Shown here: positions 24,014-32,721 of the stretch, one piece after another
How positions within the stretch are numbered: position 1 is the first letter of the stretch
Layout of the letters: every line of letters starts with the position of its first letter
From: Streptomyces smyrnaeus
Lineage (GTDB): Bacteria > Actinomycetota > Actinomycetes > Streptomycetales > Streptomycetaceae
DNA: 64,000 nucleotides
Assembly (NCBI RefSeq): GCF_017676345.1
Contig: NZ_JAFFZM010000002.1
Location: 186,001 to 250,000 of the forward strand
Direction: 5' to 3'
Notes under the pieces: model-generated
What the model saw: only the letters and a program-made list of their open reading frames with translations
The model's database searches: none
What the model was told of the DNA's origin: nothing
Position numbers and translations under genes: made by a program

Positions 24014-25741
24014 TCAGTCGGCGGGCTGGCCGGTGGAGACGGTCAGGTCGATCTTGTCCTTCTTGGGGTCGAAGTCGTCGAGGGAGTCGGGGCTCTGCTC
24101 CAGCACGGTGTTCTTGCCCCAGACGTTCTCGTCCTCCGTGGTCACCTCACCGAGCTTCCACCCCGCGGCGCGCAGGCAGGCCTTCACCGAGGTGAGGTCC
24201 TTGATCGTCAGATCGGGGACCATGACCTTGCTCTTGTCGCTGTAGGACTCGGTGGCGTCGGTGCACTTCGTGGAGTCGATGGTGCGGCTCTTGTCGGGGC
24301 CCTTGAAGCCGCCGGAGTCCGAGCCGCCGTCGTCCCCGCTGTCCCCTCCGTCGTCGCCGGCGTCCGCGGTGGGGGTGGGCTTGGGCTTGGCGGTGGGCTT
24401 GGGATCGGGGTCGTCCCCGCTGCTGGTGAGCCCGATGATCACGAACACCAGGGCGACGATGACCGCGACGCCGGCCAGCCCGTAACCGACCATGGCGCCG
24501 GTCGAGGGCTTCTTGCCCGAGCCGCCGTTGCCGCCGCCCGGACCCGAGCCGGGGGCCCCGATCGTGTAGGGCGGCGGGGTGGAGGCCCCGCCGTCGTACG
24601 ACGACTGCGGGTAGCCGTAGCCGGGGGTGGGGGCGGGTGCCGGGGAGGCCTGGGTGGGCGGCGGTGGGGTGGAGGGCCCGAACCCTCCGCTGTTGTACGG
24701 CCCCGGCTGCCCCTGCGGCTGGTAGGGGGTCTGCACCCCGCCGTGCTGCGGCTGGGAGCCCGCCTCGACCGGTGGGAAGACGGCCTGCCCCACGCCCGCG
24801 CCGCTGTTGGCGGGCGGACCGCCGCTGATGATGATGGGCGAGGCCCCGGAGGCGACTCCGGAGCCGCCGATGCGGTTGCACTCGTCGTGCATCGACTCGG
24901 CGGACGGGAAGCGCTCGTTGGGGTTCTTCTTCAGGGTGCGGGCGACCAGCGCGTCCACGGCCGGGGGGATGGACTGGTTGATGGAGGAGGGCGTCGGCGG
25001 CTCCTCCTGGACGTGCGCGTAGGCGATGGCCAGCGGCGAGTCGGCGTCGAACGGCAGCCGCCCGGTGAGCAGCTCGAAGAGCATGATGCCGACCGAGTAG
25101 AGGTCGGAGCGGGCGTCCACCCCGCGGCCGAGGGCCTGTTCCGGGGAGAGGTACTGCGGGGTGCCGACGACCATGCCCGTCTGTGTCATGGATGTCACAC
25201 CGGACTGCATGGCGCGGGCGATGCCGAAGTCCATGACCTTGACCACGCCGCGCTTGGTGAGCATCACGTTCCCGGGCTTGATGTCCCGGTGCACGAGGCC
25301 CATCTCATGGCTGACCTCGAGGGCTGCCAGCACATCGCCGGTGATCTTCAGCGCCTTCTCGGCGGGCATCGCACCGTACTGCGCGATGTCCTCGTCCAGG
25401 ACCGTGCGCAGCGGCTTGCCCTCGACGTACTCCATGACGATGTAGGGCACCAGAGCGCCGTCGATCTCGTCCTCGCCGGAGTCGAAGACGGAGACGATGT
25501 TGGTGTGGGTCAGCTTGGCGACCGACTGTGCCTCGCGGCGGAACCGCTCGCGGAAGGACTGCTCCCGGCCGAGTTCGGTGTGCAGCGTCTTGACCGCGAC
25601 CTGCCGGTCCAGCACGGAGTCGTAGGCGAGATAGACGGAGGCCATCCCACCGGCGCCGAGCAGTGAACGGAGCTGGAAACGCCCCCCGCCGACCATGCGG
25701 CCCAAGTAGTTGCCGGCCGCCTGTGCGCCGTCGTCGCTCAT
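24014..25741 (-). CDS. PASTA-domain Ser/Thr protein kinase
   Basis: A 575-aa PknB-type kinase. The catalytic domain (about 20-280) has the glycine loop LLGAGGMASVYLAYD, VAVKTL, HRDIKPGNVM and DFGIARA, and an activation loop TSMTQTGMVVGTPQYLSPEQ. A Pro/Gly-rich linker (about 300-415) leads to one membrane helix (about 418-440), then an acidic spacer and a single C-terminal PASTA domain (MVPDLTIKDLTSVKACLRAA) outside the cell, which in this family senses peptidoglycan or lipid II. ATG 25741 follows GGGGGAAG. A second kinase gene is divergent 401 bp away. Confidence 0.92.
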   Translation of the reverse strand: MSDDGAQAAGNYLGRMVGGGRFQLRSLLGAGGMASVYLAYDSVLDRQVAVKTLHTELGREQSFRERFRREAQSVAKLTHTNIVSVFDSGEDEIDGALVPYIVMEYVEGKPLRTVLDEDIAQYGAMPAEKALKITGDVLAALEVSHEMGLVHRDIKPGNVMLTKRGVVKVMDFGIARAMQSGVTSMTQTGMVVGTPQYLSPEQALGRGVDARSDLYSVGIMLFELLTGRLPFDADSPLAIAYAHVQEEPPTPSSINQSIPPAVDALVARTLKKNPNERFPSAESMHDECNRIGGSGVASGASPIIISGGPPANSGAGVGQAVFPPVEAGSQPQHGGVQTPYQPQGQPGPYNSGGFGPSTPPPPTQASPAPAPTPGYGYPQSSYDGGASTPPPYTIGAPGSGPGGGNGGSGKKPSTGAMVGYGLAGVAVIVALVFVIIGLTSSGDDPDPKPTAKPKPTPTADAGDDGGDSGDDGGSDSGGFKGPDKSRTIDSTKCTDATESYSDKSKVMVPDLTIKDLTSVKACLRAAGWKLGEVTTEDENVWGKNTVLEQSPDSLDDFDPKKDKIDLTVSTGQPAD

Positions 25742-26142
25742 CTGACTGCTTCCCCCTCGGCGGCGCTGCCCCCGTGCAGGTACGTTGAGTGATCCTTGTC
25801 CCTGATACTGGCCCAAGTTTGCCCAGGGGTTCCGTCACGTCAAGTTCGTTGCCCGTTCCGTGACCGAATGCGCATACGCCCTTCGCGAGCGTCGCCCGGG
25901 ACGGTTCCACGAGCCTAGAGGGTGCCTTTGAGCAGGTGTGCGCAGGGTGTGTGCAGGGGCTGCGCGAGATTACCGGGATCGACTTGCAGCCTCGGACCGG
26001 AAGCTTGTTGGATGACCACGCCTTGGCTTCGGTAGCTTCGCTACTTGTCCCACCCAATCCACCCCCCGCGTGCCTGTAGCCTCCTTGGGGGGAGTATCCA
26101 CCGCGCGCGCATGCCGCGGATTCGAATCGACGGCGAGGACTG
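25742..26142. other. 401-bp divergent kinase intergenic region
   Basis: This gap holds the promoters of both kinase genes. I see a small hairpin GTAGC-TTC-GCTAC (26032-26044) and no clear -35/-10 pair, ORF with good codon use, or longer repeat. Confidence 0.4.
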
Positions 26143-27765
26143 ATGGCACAGACGCAAGCCGCCGGGGGCCCTTCGGACCCCGACGCGACGGGCGGCGGCT
26201 CCCTGCCCGATTCGCCGGAATTGTGGGGCAACAACGGCCTGGTCGGCGACGGCAGGTACCGCCTGACGCACCGCCTCGGCCGCGGTGGCATGGCCGAGGT
26301 GTTCGGCGCCGAGGACCTGCGCCTCGGCCGTACGGTCGCGGTCAAGCTGCTGCGCTCCGACCTCGCCGAGGACCCCATCTCCAAGGCGCGCTTCACCCGC
26401 GAGGCCCAGTCCGTCGCGGGTTTGAACCACCACTCCGTCGTCGCGGTCTACGACTCCGGCGAGGAGTTCATCGGCGGCAACGTCACGCCGTACATCGTGA
26501 TGGAGCTGGTCGAGGGCAGCACCATCCGTGATCTGCTGCTGAACGCGGACGCGCCGCCGCCGGACCAGGCGTTGATCATCGTCTCCGGGGTGCTGGACGC
26601 GCTCGCCTACAGCCACCAGCACGGCATCGTGCACCGCGACATCAAGCCCGCGAACGTGATCATCACGCAGGGCGGCGCGGTCAAGGTGATGGACTTCGGT
26701 ATCGCCCGCGCCCTGCACGGCGCGTCCAACACCATGACGCAGACCGGCATGGTGATGGGCACCCCGCAGTACCTCTCCCCCGAGCAGGCGCTCGGCAAGA
26801 CCGTCGACACCCGCTCCGACCTGTATGCGACCGGCTGTCTGCTGTACGAGCTGCTGACCCGGCGCCCCCCGTTCACCGGGGAGACCCCGCTGTCGGTCGT
26901 CTACCAGCACGTCCAGGACGAGCCGATGCTGCCGTCCGAGATCTCGGACGCCGTACCGCCGGAGCTGGACGGCCTGGTGATGCGGGCGCTGGCCAAGGAT
27001 CCGGACGACCGGTTCCAGACGGCCGAGGAGATGCGCGGACTCACCCAGTACGCGCTGCAGATGCTGCACGAGCAGGGCAGCCACACCGGCGGCCTGTGGA
27101 ACACCGGCCCGACGGCGCACCACGGGGGCTCCACCCCGGCGATGGGCGTCCCGAACGCCGGCGCGCGTCCGCACCCCTCGCACTCGGACACCTCCCAGAT
27201 GGGCGCCCCGCTGCTCGGAGGCGCCCGGGACGACGACGGCGGCTTCGACGGCGGTCCCCGGCGCGGCGGTCGCGGTGGTGGTGGCGGCAAGGGCGTCCGG
27301 TACGCGCTGGTCGCCTTCCTGGCGGTGATCGCCATAGCGGGCGGCATCTTCTTCGCCCTCAACGCCAACGACGACAAGGGCAACACGCCCGACAAGACGA
27401 GGCCGAGCACGTCCGAGTCGAAGAGCCACAAGGACTCCAAGGAGCCGTCGGCCACCCCGACGGAGACCGAGGAGGAGCAGCCGGGCACCACGGAAGGCAA
27501 CGGGGACTGGACCCCGAGCGACGAGCCGTCCCAGTCGTTCCCGAGCCAGACGCAGCCCAGCGAGACCCAGCCGTCCGAGACCGGTGACCCCAGCCAGACG
27601 GGCAGCGGCGGCAATCAGGGCGGCTCCGGCCCCGGCGGCAGCGGCAACAAGCCGACCAACAGCCAGTCCCCGCCCACCGGCGACACCGAAGGCGGCAACG
27701 GCGGCAACCAGGGCGGCAACGCCGGATCGGAAGACGGCGGCGCCAACAGCGGCACCGAGGAGTAG
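26143..27765 (+). CDS. Transmembrane Ser/Thr protein kinase without PASTA domain
   Basis: A 540-aa kinase, close to its divergent neighbour in the catalytic domain: RLGRGGMAEVFGAEDLRLG, VAVKLLRSDL, HRDIKPANVIITQGG (near 165), DFGIARALHG and MTQTGMVMGTPQYLSPEQAL. One membrane helix is at about 386-407 (YALVAFLAVIAIAGGIFFAL). The outer part has no PASTA domain; it is about 130 residues of Ser/Thr/Glu/Pro and Gly/Asn repeats (SQTQPSETQPSE, GGNGGNQGGN). It may sense cell-wall state through an unstructured stalk. The two kinases may be a duplicated pair (inference). Confidence 0.9.
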   Translation: MAQTQAAGGPSDPDATGGGSLPDSPELWGNNGLVGDGRYRLTHRLGRGGMAEVFGAEDLRLGRTVAVKLLRSDLAEDPISKARFTREAQSVAGLNHHSVVAVYDSGEEFIGGNVTPYIVMELVEGSTIRDLLLNADAPPPDQALIIVSGVLDALAYSHQHGIVHRDIKPANVIITQGGAVKVMDFGIARALHGASNTMTQTGMVMGTPQYLSPEQALGKTVDTRSDLYATGCLLYELLTRRPPFTGETPLSVVYQHVQDEPMLPSEISDAVPPELDGLVMRALAKDPDDRFQTAEEMRGLTQYALQMLHEQGSHTGGLWNTGPTAHHGGSTPAMGVPNAGARPHPSHSDTSQMGAPLLGGARDDDGGFDGGPRRGGRGGGGGKGVRYALVAFLAVIAIAGGIFFALNANDDKGNTPDKTRPSTSESKSHKDSKEPSATPTETEEEQPGTTEGNGDWTPSDEPSQSFPSQTQPSETQPSETGDPSQTGSGGNQGGSGPGGSGNKPTNSQSPPTGDTEGGNGGNQGGNAGSEDGGANSGTEE

Positions 27766-27819
27766 GCAGCGGTCCGCCTCCGGCGGCACGGCGGGTGGAA
27801 CCGGTGGCCGGCGTCGGTC

Positions 27820-27910
27820 GGGACAGCGGGTCCGGACGGCGGGTCCCCCGGTAGGTCCGGACAGCGGGCCTGGACAGCGCGGCAGCCCCACGCGTCGGGA
27901 CAGCGGGTCA
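27820..27910 (+). repeat. Dispersed GGACAGCGGGTC repeats
   Basis: Four copies of a GGACAGCGGG-type word lie in the gap after the kinase gene (about 27820, 27859, 27872 and 27897). Two related copies occur near 30010-30030 in the leader of the second bkdA gene. Function unknown. Confidence 0.4.
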
Positions 27911-27926
27911 GCTCCGTGTTGACCCG

Positions 27927-27935
27927 TTGTCCACA
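27927..27935 (+). promoter_or_regulatory. DnaA-box-like site
   Basis: TTGTCCACA, within GTTGTCCACAGG, lies 50 bp upstream of the phosphotransferase gene. It matches the preferred Streptomyces DnaA box and the extended word at 20718 and 22064. Confidence 0.45.
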
Positions 27936-27984
27936 GGGGTTGACGAGGCGGCGCCGAGCCCTCGCGTGGCTCTACGATGCGGCC

Positions 27985-29016
27985 GTGCAGCCGTCTTCCC
28001 CCGCCCTCACGGAGGGCACGCTCCACTCTCTGCTGCGGCAGTACGACGGTCTCGGCCGGCCCCGTTCGTGCACACCGGTCTCGCACGGGCTGCTCAACCG
28101 CGGCTATCGCCTGACGACCACCCGCGGCTGCTACTTCCTCAAACACCACCTCGACGGCCCGGCCTCGCTCGGCCGGATCGAGCGCCAGCACAGTGCCACC
28201 GCCCGGCTGGGCGCGCTGGGGCTACCGGTGGTGCCGGTGGTGCCTGCGGCCGAGGGGCGTACCGTCGCGGTGGCCGAGGGGCGCTGTTTCGCCCTGCACC
28301 CGTGGATCGAGGGCACCCACCGGCACGGCAGCGAGCTGACCGCGGGCCAGTCGCGAGGGCTGGGCGCGCTGCTGGGGCGGGTCCATGTGCGGCTGGACCG
28401 GGCCCTGCCCGAGGCGCAGCGCACCAGTCATGAGAGCGCCGATCCGGCGGCCACGTACGAGATGATCGGTGCGCTGCTGGAGCGGATCAGGACCCGTCGG
28501 CACCGGGACAGCTTCGACGAACTGGCGGAACACCGGCTCACCGAGCGCCGCGAGCTGCTGCGCCGGTACGCGGGGGAGCGGCCGGGCGCGGCTCCGGCCC
28601 GGTTCACCGGCTGGGTGCACGGGGACTTCCACCCGCTCAATCTGCTCTACGCGCCCGCGGGTCGCAGCCCGCGCCCGGTGGCGATCCTGGACTGGGACCG
28701 GCTGGGGGTACATCCCCGGGCGGAGGAGGCGGTGCGCGGTGCGGCGATCTTCTTCCTGCGTCCCGGCGGCACGCTCGATCTGCGCAAGGTGCGGGCCTTC
28801 GCGCGCGCCTACCGGGGTGGTGCGGGTGCCTCCCGCGAGGAGTTGGCCGCCGCCGTGCACCGGGTGTGGTGGGAGCGGCTGAACGACTTCTGGATGCTGC
28901 GCTGGCGCTACCAGTTGAGCGACGTACGGGCCGATCCGCAGTTCCCCGCGGCGGCGGCGCTGGTCGTGTGGTGGAGCAGCAACTACCAGGCCGTACGCGC
29001 CGCGTTCTGCGACTGA
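27985..29016 (+). CDS. Aminoglycoside-phosphotransferase-fold kinase
   Basis: A 343-aa protein of the APH/choline kinase fold. The catalytic Brenner motif WVHGDFHPLNLLY and the metal motif ILDWDRLGVHPRAEE are both intact; the N-lobe has YRLTTTRGCYFLKHHLDG with its ATP-binding Lys. The substrate cannot be inferred; a drug, sugar, choline or homoserine is possible. GTG 27985 is chosen because TACGAT (27973-27978) lies 6 nt upstream with no Shine-Dalgarno site, which suggests a leaderless mRNA. A longer in-frame start (27916) lacks family similarity. Confidence 0.82.
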   Translation: MQPSSPALTEGTLHSLLRQYDGLGRPRSCTPVSHGLLNRGYRLTTTRGCYFLKHHLDGPASLGRIERQHSATARLGALGLPVVPVVPAAEGRTVAVAEGRCFALHPWIEGTHRHGSELTAGQSRGLGALLGRVHVRLDRALPEAQRTSHESADPAATYEMIGALLERIRTRRHRDSFDELAEHRLTERRELLRRYAGERPGAAPARFTGWVHGDFHPLNLLYAPAGRSPRPVAILDWDRLGVHPRAEEAVRGAAIFFLRPGGTLDLRKVRAFARAYRGGAGASREELAAAVHRVWWERLNDFWMLRWRYQLSDVRADPQFPAAAALVVWWSSNYQAVRAAFCD

Positions 29017-29077
29017 CAGGCCCCTGCCGGCGTCCGGCGGCGGGGCGGCGGGCTCCGGCCGGGTGGTGCGGGCCGGT

Positions 29078-29776
29078 TCAGTGCGGATCGTCGCCCGAGG
29101 CGCGGACCCGTGCGATGTAGGCGGCGGCCTGGGTGCGGCGTTCCATGCCGAGCTTGGCCAGCAGCCCGGAGACATAGTTCTTGACGGTCTTCTCGGCGAG
29201 GTGGAGCCGCTCACCGATGGCCCGGTTGGTCAGTCCCTCGCCGATCAGCCCCAGGATCCGGCGCTCCTGCTCGGTGAGGGCACCCAGCCTGCCGTCCTGG
29301 TCCTGCCGGGCGCCCCCGTCCTGCTGCCGGGCGCCGGTTCCCCGGCCGTGCAGCCGGTCCAGGACGCGCCGGGTGTCGGCCGGATCCAGCAGTGTGGCGC
29401 CGTCCGCCACCTCGTGCACGGCCCGTACCAGCTCGCCGCTGGTGAGTCCCTTGAGCACGTACCCGGAGGCACCGGCCACCACGGAGGCCAGCAGCGCCTC
29501 GTCGTCCGCGTACGAGGTGAGCATCAGACAGCGGACGGTCTCGTCGCGTGAGCGCACCTCGCGGCAGACCTCGATGCCGCTGCCGTCCGGAAGCCGTACG
29601 TCCAAAACGGCCACGTCGGGCCGGGTGGCGGCGATTCCACCGATCGCATCGGCCGCTGTGGCGGCCTCGCCGGCGATCTCGACGCCGGGGTCGGCCGCGA
29701 GCATGTCACGTACGCCTCTGCGGACGACCTCATGATCGTCGACCAGGTATACCCGGGTTCGTCCGTTTTCGGGCAC
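29078..29776 (-). CDS. DevR/DosR-like orphan response regulator
   Basis: A 232-aa NarL-type regulator. The receiver domain has VYLVDDHEVVRRGV, the phospho-Asp in VAVLDVRLPDGSGIEVC, LTSYADDEALLASVVAGASG and the Lys of GYVLKG. The HTH region, LTEQERRILGLIGEGLTNRAI and KTVKNYVSGLLAKLGMERRTQAAAY, is very close to mycobacterial DevR (DosR), which controls the hypoxia/NO dormancy regulon. No histidine kinase gene is adjacent. GTG 29776 is used; it is divergent from the second bkd operon across 394 bp. Confidence 0.88.
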   Translation of the reverse strand: MPENGRTRVYLVDDHEVVRRGVRDMLAADPGVEIAGEAATAADAIGGIAATRPDVAVLDVRLPDGSGIEVCREVRSRDETVRCLMLTSYADDEALLASVVAGASGYVLKGLTSGELVRAVHEVADGATLLDPADTRRVLDRLHGRGTGARQQDGGARQDQDGRLGALTEQERRILGLIGEGLTNRAIGERLHLAEKTVKNYVSGLLAKLGMERRTQAAAYIARVRASGDDPH

Positions 29777-30170
29777 CTGTCCAGTCTCACATATTGATCC
29801 GCCCTTCACTCTTCCCGGGCTCCCGCACCCCGGGTTACCGTGCGGATGTCCGCGGCTCGCGAGGCCGTGACCAGTGATGTCCCGACTTCTTGCGCAACTG
29901 CTTGGATTTCCTCGCTCTTACTTGGATATCCGAGCAAAGTTGCAGGTCAGGGCCGCCTCGTGCGTCTATGGAGATGCCAGCCATGGCTGGGGCGTCCCGA
30001 CCGGGGTCGGGACAGCGGGCCGCGACCGGGACAGCAGTCACCACCCGGTGCCGACCGCGACGCTCCCACCCCGTGCGCCGCACGGGACCGGGCGAGCCTC
30101 CCCCCGCCAGTGGGTGGGGGAGCCCCAGGTCACCGGCAATCCCGGGGGCCGGACAGACGGAGGAGCACAC
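29777..30170. promoter_or_regulatory. 394-bp leader of the second bkd operon
   Basis: This gap separates the response regulator gene from bkdA. It contains a patch of lower GC (about 29885-29950) with the palindrome TTGCGCAA (29890-29897) and a direct repeat CTTGGAT at 29901 and 29921, two helical turns apart. Further down are a perfect 14-bp palindrome CCAGCCATGGCTGG (29977-29990) and a 9-bp-arm hairpin GTCCCGACC/GGTCGGGAC (29994-30013). In-frame codons run through it without a stop, but third positions are AT-rich at first, so it is read as regulatory. Confidence 0.5.
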
Positions 30171-31706
30171 GTGACCGTGGAGAGCACTGCCGCGCGGAGC
30201 GCCGCGCGCCGCAGCGGCACCGGAGGAAAGCGCGCCACCCAGGCCGCCACCGGCAGCGGCAAGGCCGCCGAGAACGGCGAGGCTTCCGGCAGCGGCACGG
30301 CTGCCAGGAACGGCACGGCCGCCGCCGACGGCACGGCGAAGGCCGCCGGGAAGCCCCGCAAGGCCGCGCCGAAGAGCGCCCGGAAGACCGCGGCCGGGAC
30401 CGCGGCCGGGACCGCCGCGAAGGCCGCACCGAAGACCCCCGCCAAGGCGACGGCGAAGAGCGCTGCCAAGAGCCCCGCGAAGAGCGGGACGAAGACGGCC
30501 GGCTCGAAGGCAGCCGGCTCGAAGGCAGGCGCCAAGACCGGTGCCAAGGCCAAGGCCCCCGCGAAGGCCCGTACCGGCACCGGCACCGCCAGCGGAGTGG
30601 GCGGCAGCGGCGGTGGACAGAGCGAGCCGGAGCTGGTGCAGCTGCTGACGCCGGAGGGCGAGCGCGTCACCCATCCGGAGTACGACGTCGACCTGAGCGC
30701 CGAGGAGATCCAGGGGCTCTACCGCGACATGGTGCTGACCCGCCGCTTCGACGCGGAGGCCACCGCGCTGCAGCGGCAGGGCGAGCTCGGTCTGTGGGCC
30801 TCGCTGCTGGGCCAGGAGGCGGCGCAGATCGGCTCCGGCCGGGCGCTGCGTGCGGACGACTACGTCTTCCCCACCTACCGTGAGCACGGCGTCGCCTGGT
30901 GCCGCGACGTGGACCCGACGATGCTGTTGGGCATGTTCCGCGGGGTGAACAACGGCGGCTGGGATCCCAACAGCAACAACTTCCACCTCTACACGATCGT
31001 CATCGGCTCCCAGGTCCTGCACGCGACCGGGTACGCGATGGGCGTGGCCAAGGACGGCGCGGACTCGGCGGTCATCGCCTACTTCGGTGACGGCGCCTCC
31101 AGCCAGGGCGACGTCGCCGAGGCCTTCACGTTCTCGGCCGTCTACAACGCGCCGGTCGTCTTCTTCTGCCAGAACAACCAGTGGGCGATCTCCGAGCCCA
31201 CCGAGCGCCAGTCCCGGGTGCCGATCTACCAGCGCGCCCAGGGCTTCGGCTTCCCCGGTGTGCGGGTGGACGGCAACGACGTGCTGGCCTGCCTCGCGGT
31301 GACCAAGGCCGCCGTCGAGCGCGCCCGCGGGGGCGAGGGTCCCATGCTGATCGAGGCGTTCACCTACCGGATGGGCGCCCACACCACCTCCGACGACCCC
31401 ACGCGCTACCGCGCCGACGAGGAGCGCGTCGCGTGGGAGGCCAAGGACCCGATCCAGCGGCTCCGCGTCCACCTGGAGAACGCGGGTCTGGCCGACGACG
31501 CCTTCTTCGCCCGTATCGACGAGGAGAGCGAGGCGATGGGGCAGCACGTGCGCGAGGCGATCCGTACGATGCCCGATCCCGACACCATGGCGATCTTCGA
31601 GAACGTCTACGCGGACGGACATGCGCTGGTCGACGAGGAGCGTGCCCAGTTCGCCACGTATCTCGCCTCGTTCGCCGACTCGGACTCTCGTGAGGAGGGC
31701 CGCTGA
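30171..31706 (+). CDS. bkdA: Second bkd E1 alpha with histone-H1-like N-terminal tail
   Basis: A 511-aa E1 alpha; relatives are about 380 aa. Residues about 15-140 are a Lys/Ala/Thr/Pro tail with AKP/SAAKSPAK words (KAAPKSARKTAAG, KATAKSAAKSPAKS), like histone H1 or the tail of Streptomyces HupS. The enzyme core follows: DLSAEEIQGLYRDMVLTRRF, the TPP/Mg motif from GDGASSQGDVAEAFTFSA to QNN (about 306-336) and TYRMGAHTTSDDPTRYR. GTG 30171 has AGGAG upstream; the upstream in-frame stretch has poor coding character. Its stop overlaps bkdB (TGATG). Substrate may be branched 2-oxoacids or pyruvate. Confidence 0.88.
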   Translation: MTVESTAARSAARRSGTGGKRATQAATGSGKAAENGEASGSGTAARNGTAAADGTAKAAGKPRKAAPKSARKTAAGTAAGTAAKAAPKTPAKATAKSAAKSPAKSGTKTAGSKAAGSKAGAKTGAKAKAPAKARTGTGTASGVGGSGGGQSEPELVQLLTPEGERVTHPEYDVDLSAEEIQGLYRDMVLTRRFDAEATALQRQGELGLWASLLGQEAAQIGSGRALRADDYVFPTYREHGVAWCRDVDPTMLLGMFRGVNNGGWDPNSNNFHLYTIVIGSQVLHATGYAMGVAKDGADSAVIAYFGDGASSQGDVAEAFTFSAVYNAPVVFFCQNNQWAISEPTERQSRVPIYQRAQGFGFPGVRVDGNDVLACLAVTKAAVERARGGEGPMLIEAFTYRMGAHTTSDDPTRYRADEERVAWEAKDPIQRLRVHLENAGLADDAFFARIDEESEAMGQHVREAIRTMPDPDTMAIFENVYADGHALVDEERAQFATYLASFADSDSREEGR

Positions 31707-32713
31707 TGGCCGCCACCGGTACGGCCCCCGTTGCGGCCGTTCAGAAGCTTCCCGTCGCCAAGGCGATCAACGCCTCGCTGCGTACGGCGATGGAGAACGA
31801 CCCCAAGGTCCTGATCATGGGCGAGGACGTCGGCAAGCTCGGCGGCGTCTTCCGGGTCACCGACGGTCTGCAGAAGGACTTCGGTGAGGACCGCGTCATC
31901 GACACCCCGCTCGCCGAGTCGGGCATCGTGGGCACGGCGATCGGGCTCGCGCTGCGCGGCTACCGCCCCGTGGTCGAGATCCAGTTCGACGGCTTCGTCT
32001 TTCCCGCCTACGACCAGATCGTCACCCAGCTCGCCAAGATGCATGCGCGGGCGCTGGGCAAGATCAAGCTGCCGGTCGTCATCCGGATTCCCTACGGTGG
32101 CGGCATCGGCGCCGTCGAACACCACAGCGAGTCGCCGGAGACGTTGTTCGCGCACGTCGCCGGGCTCAAGTGCGTCTCTCCCTCGAACGCGGCCGACGCC
32201 TACTGGATGATGCAGCAGGCCATCGAGAGCGACGACCCGGTGATCTTCTTCGAGCCGAAGCGGCGCTACTGGGACAAGGGCGAGGTCGACCCCTCCGCCA
32301 TCCCGGCCCCGCTGCACTCCGCCAAGATCGCCCGCCAGGGCTCGGCGGCGACGCTCGCCGCGTACGGCCCGATGGTGAAGGTCTGCCTGGAGGCGGCGGC
32401 AGCCGCCGAGGAGGAGGGCAACTCGCTGGAGGTCGTGGACCTGCGCTCGATGTCCCCGATCGACTTCGACACCCTGCAGCGCTCCGTGGAGAAGACCCGC
32501 CGCCTCGTGCTCGTCCACGAGGCGCCGGTCTTCCTCGGCACCGGAGCGGAGATCGCGGCCCGCATCACCGAGCGGTGCTTCTACCATCTTGAAGCACCGG
32601 TGCTGCGCGTCGGCGGTTTCCACGCGCCGTACCCACCGGCCCGGCTGGAGGACGAGTACCTGCCGAACCTGGACCGGGTGCTCGATGCCGTCGACCGCGC
32701 GCTGGCGTACTGA
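31706..32713 (+). CDS. bkdB: Second bkd E1 beta
   Basis: A 335-aa E1 beta with KAINASLRTAMENDPKVLIMG, GEDVGKLGGVFRVTDGL, DTPLAESGIVGTAIGLALRG and IRIPYGGGIGAVEHHSESPE. It is close to the minus-strand E1 beta, indicating paralogous operons. The ATG overlaps the E1 alpha stop by one base. Confidence 0.93.
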   Translation: MAATGTAPVAAVQKLPVAKAINASLRTAMENDPKVLIMGEDVGKLGGVFRVTDGLQKDFGEDRVIDTPLAESGIVGTAIGLALRGYRPVVEIQFDGFVFPAYDQIVTQLAKMHARALGKIKLPVVIRIPYGGGIGAVEHHSESPETLFAHVAGLKCVSPSNAADAYWMMQQAIESDDPVIFFEPKRRYWDKGEVDPSAIPAPLHSAKIARQGSAATLAAYGPMVKVCLEAAAAAEEEGNSLEVVDLRSMSPIDFDTLQRSVEKTRRLVLVHEAPVFLGTGAEIAARITERCFYHLEAPVLRVGGFHAPYPPARLEDEYLPNLDRVLDAVDRALAY

Positions 32714-32721
32714 GGAGAGCC

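Noticed and set aside
29877..30170. Longer start for the second E1 alpha (609 aa, MSRLLAQLLG)
   Set aside because: Third positions are AT-rich at first, operator-like elements lie in it, and AGGAG precedes GTG 30171.
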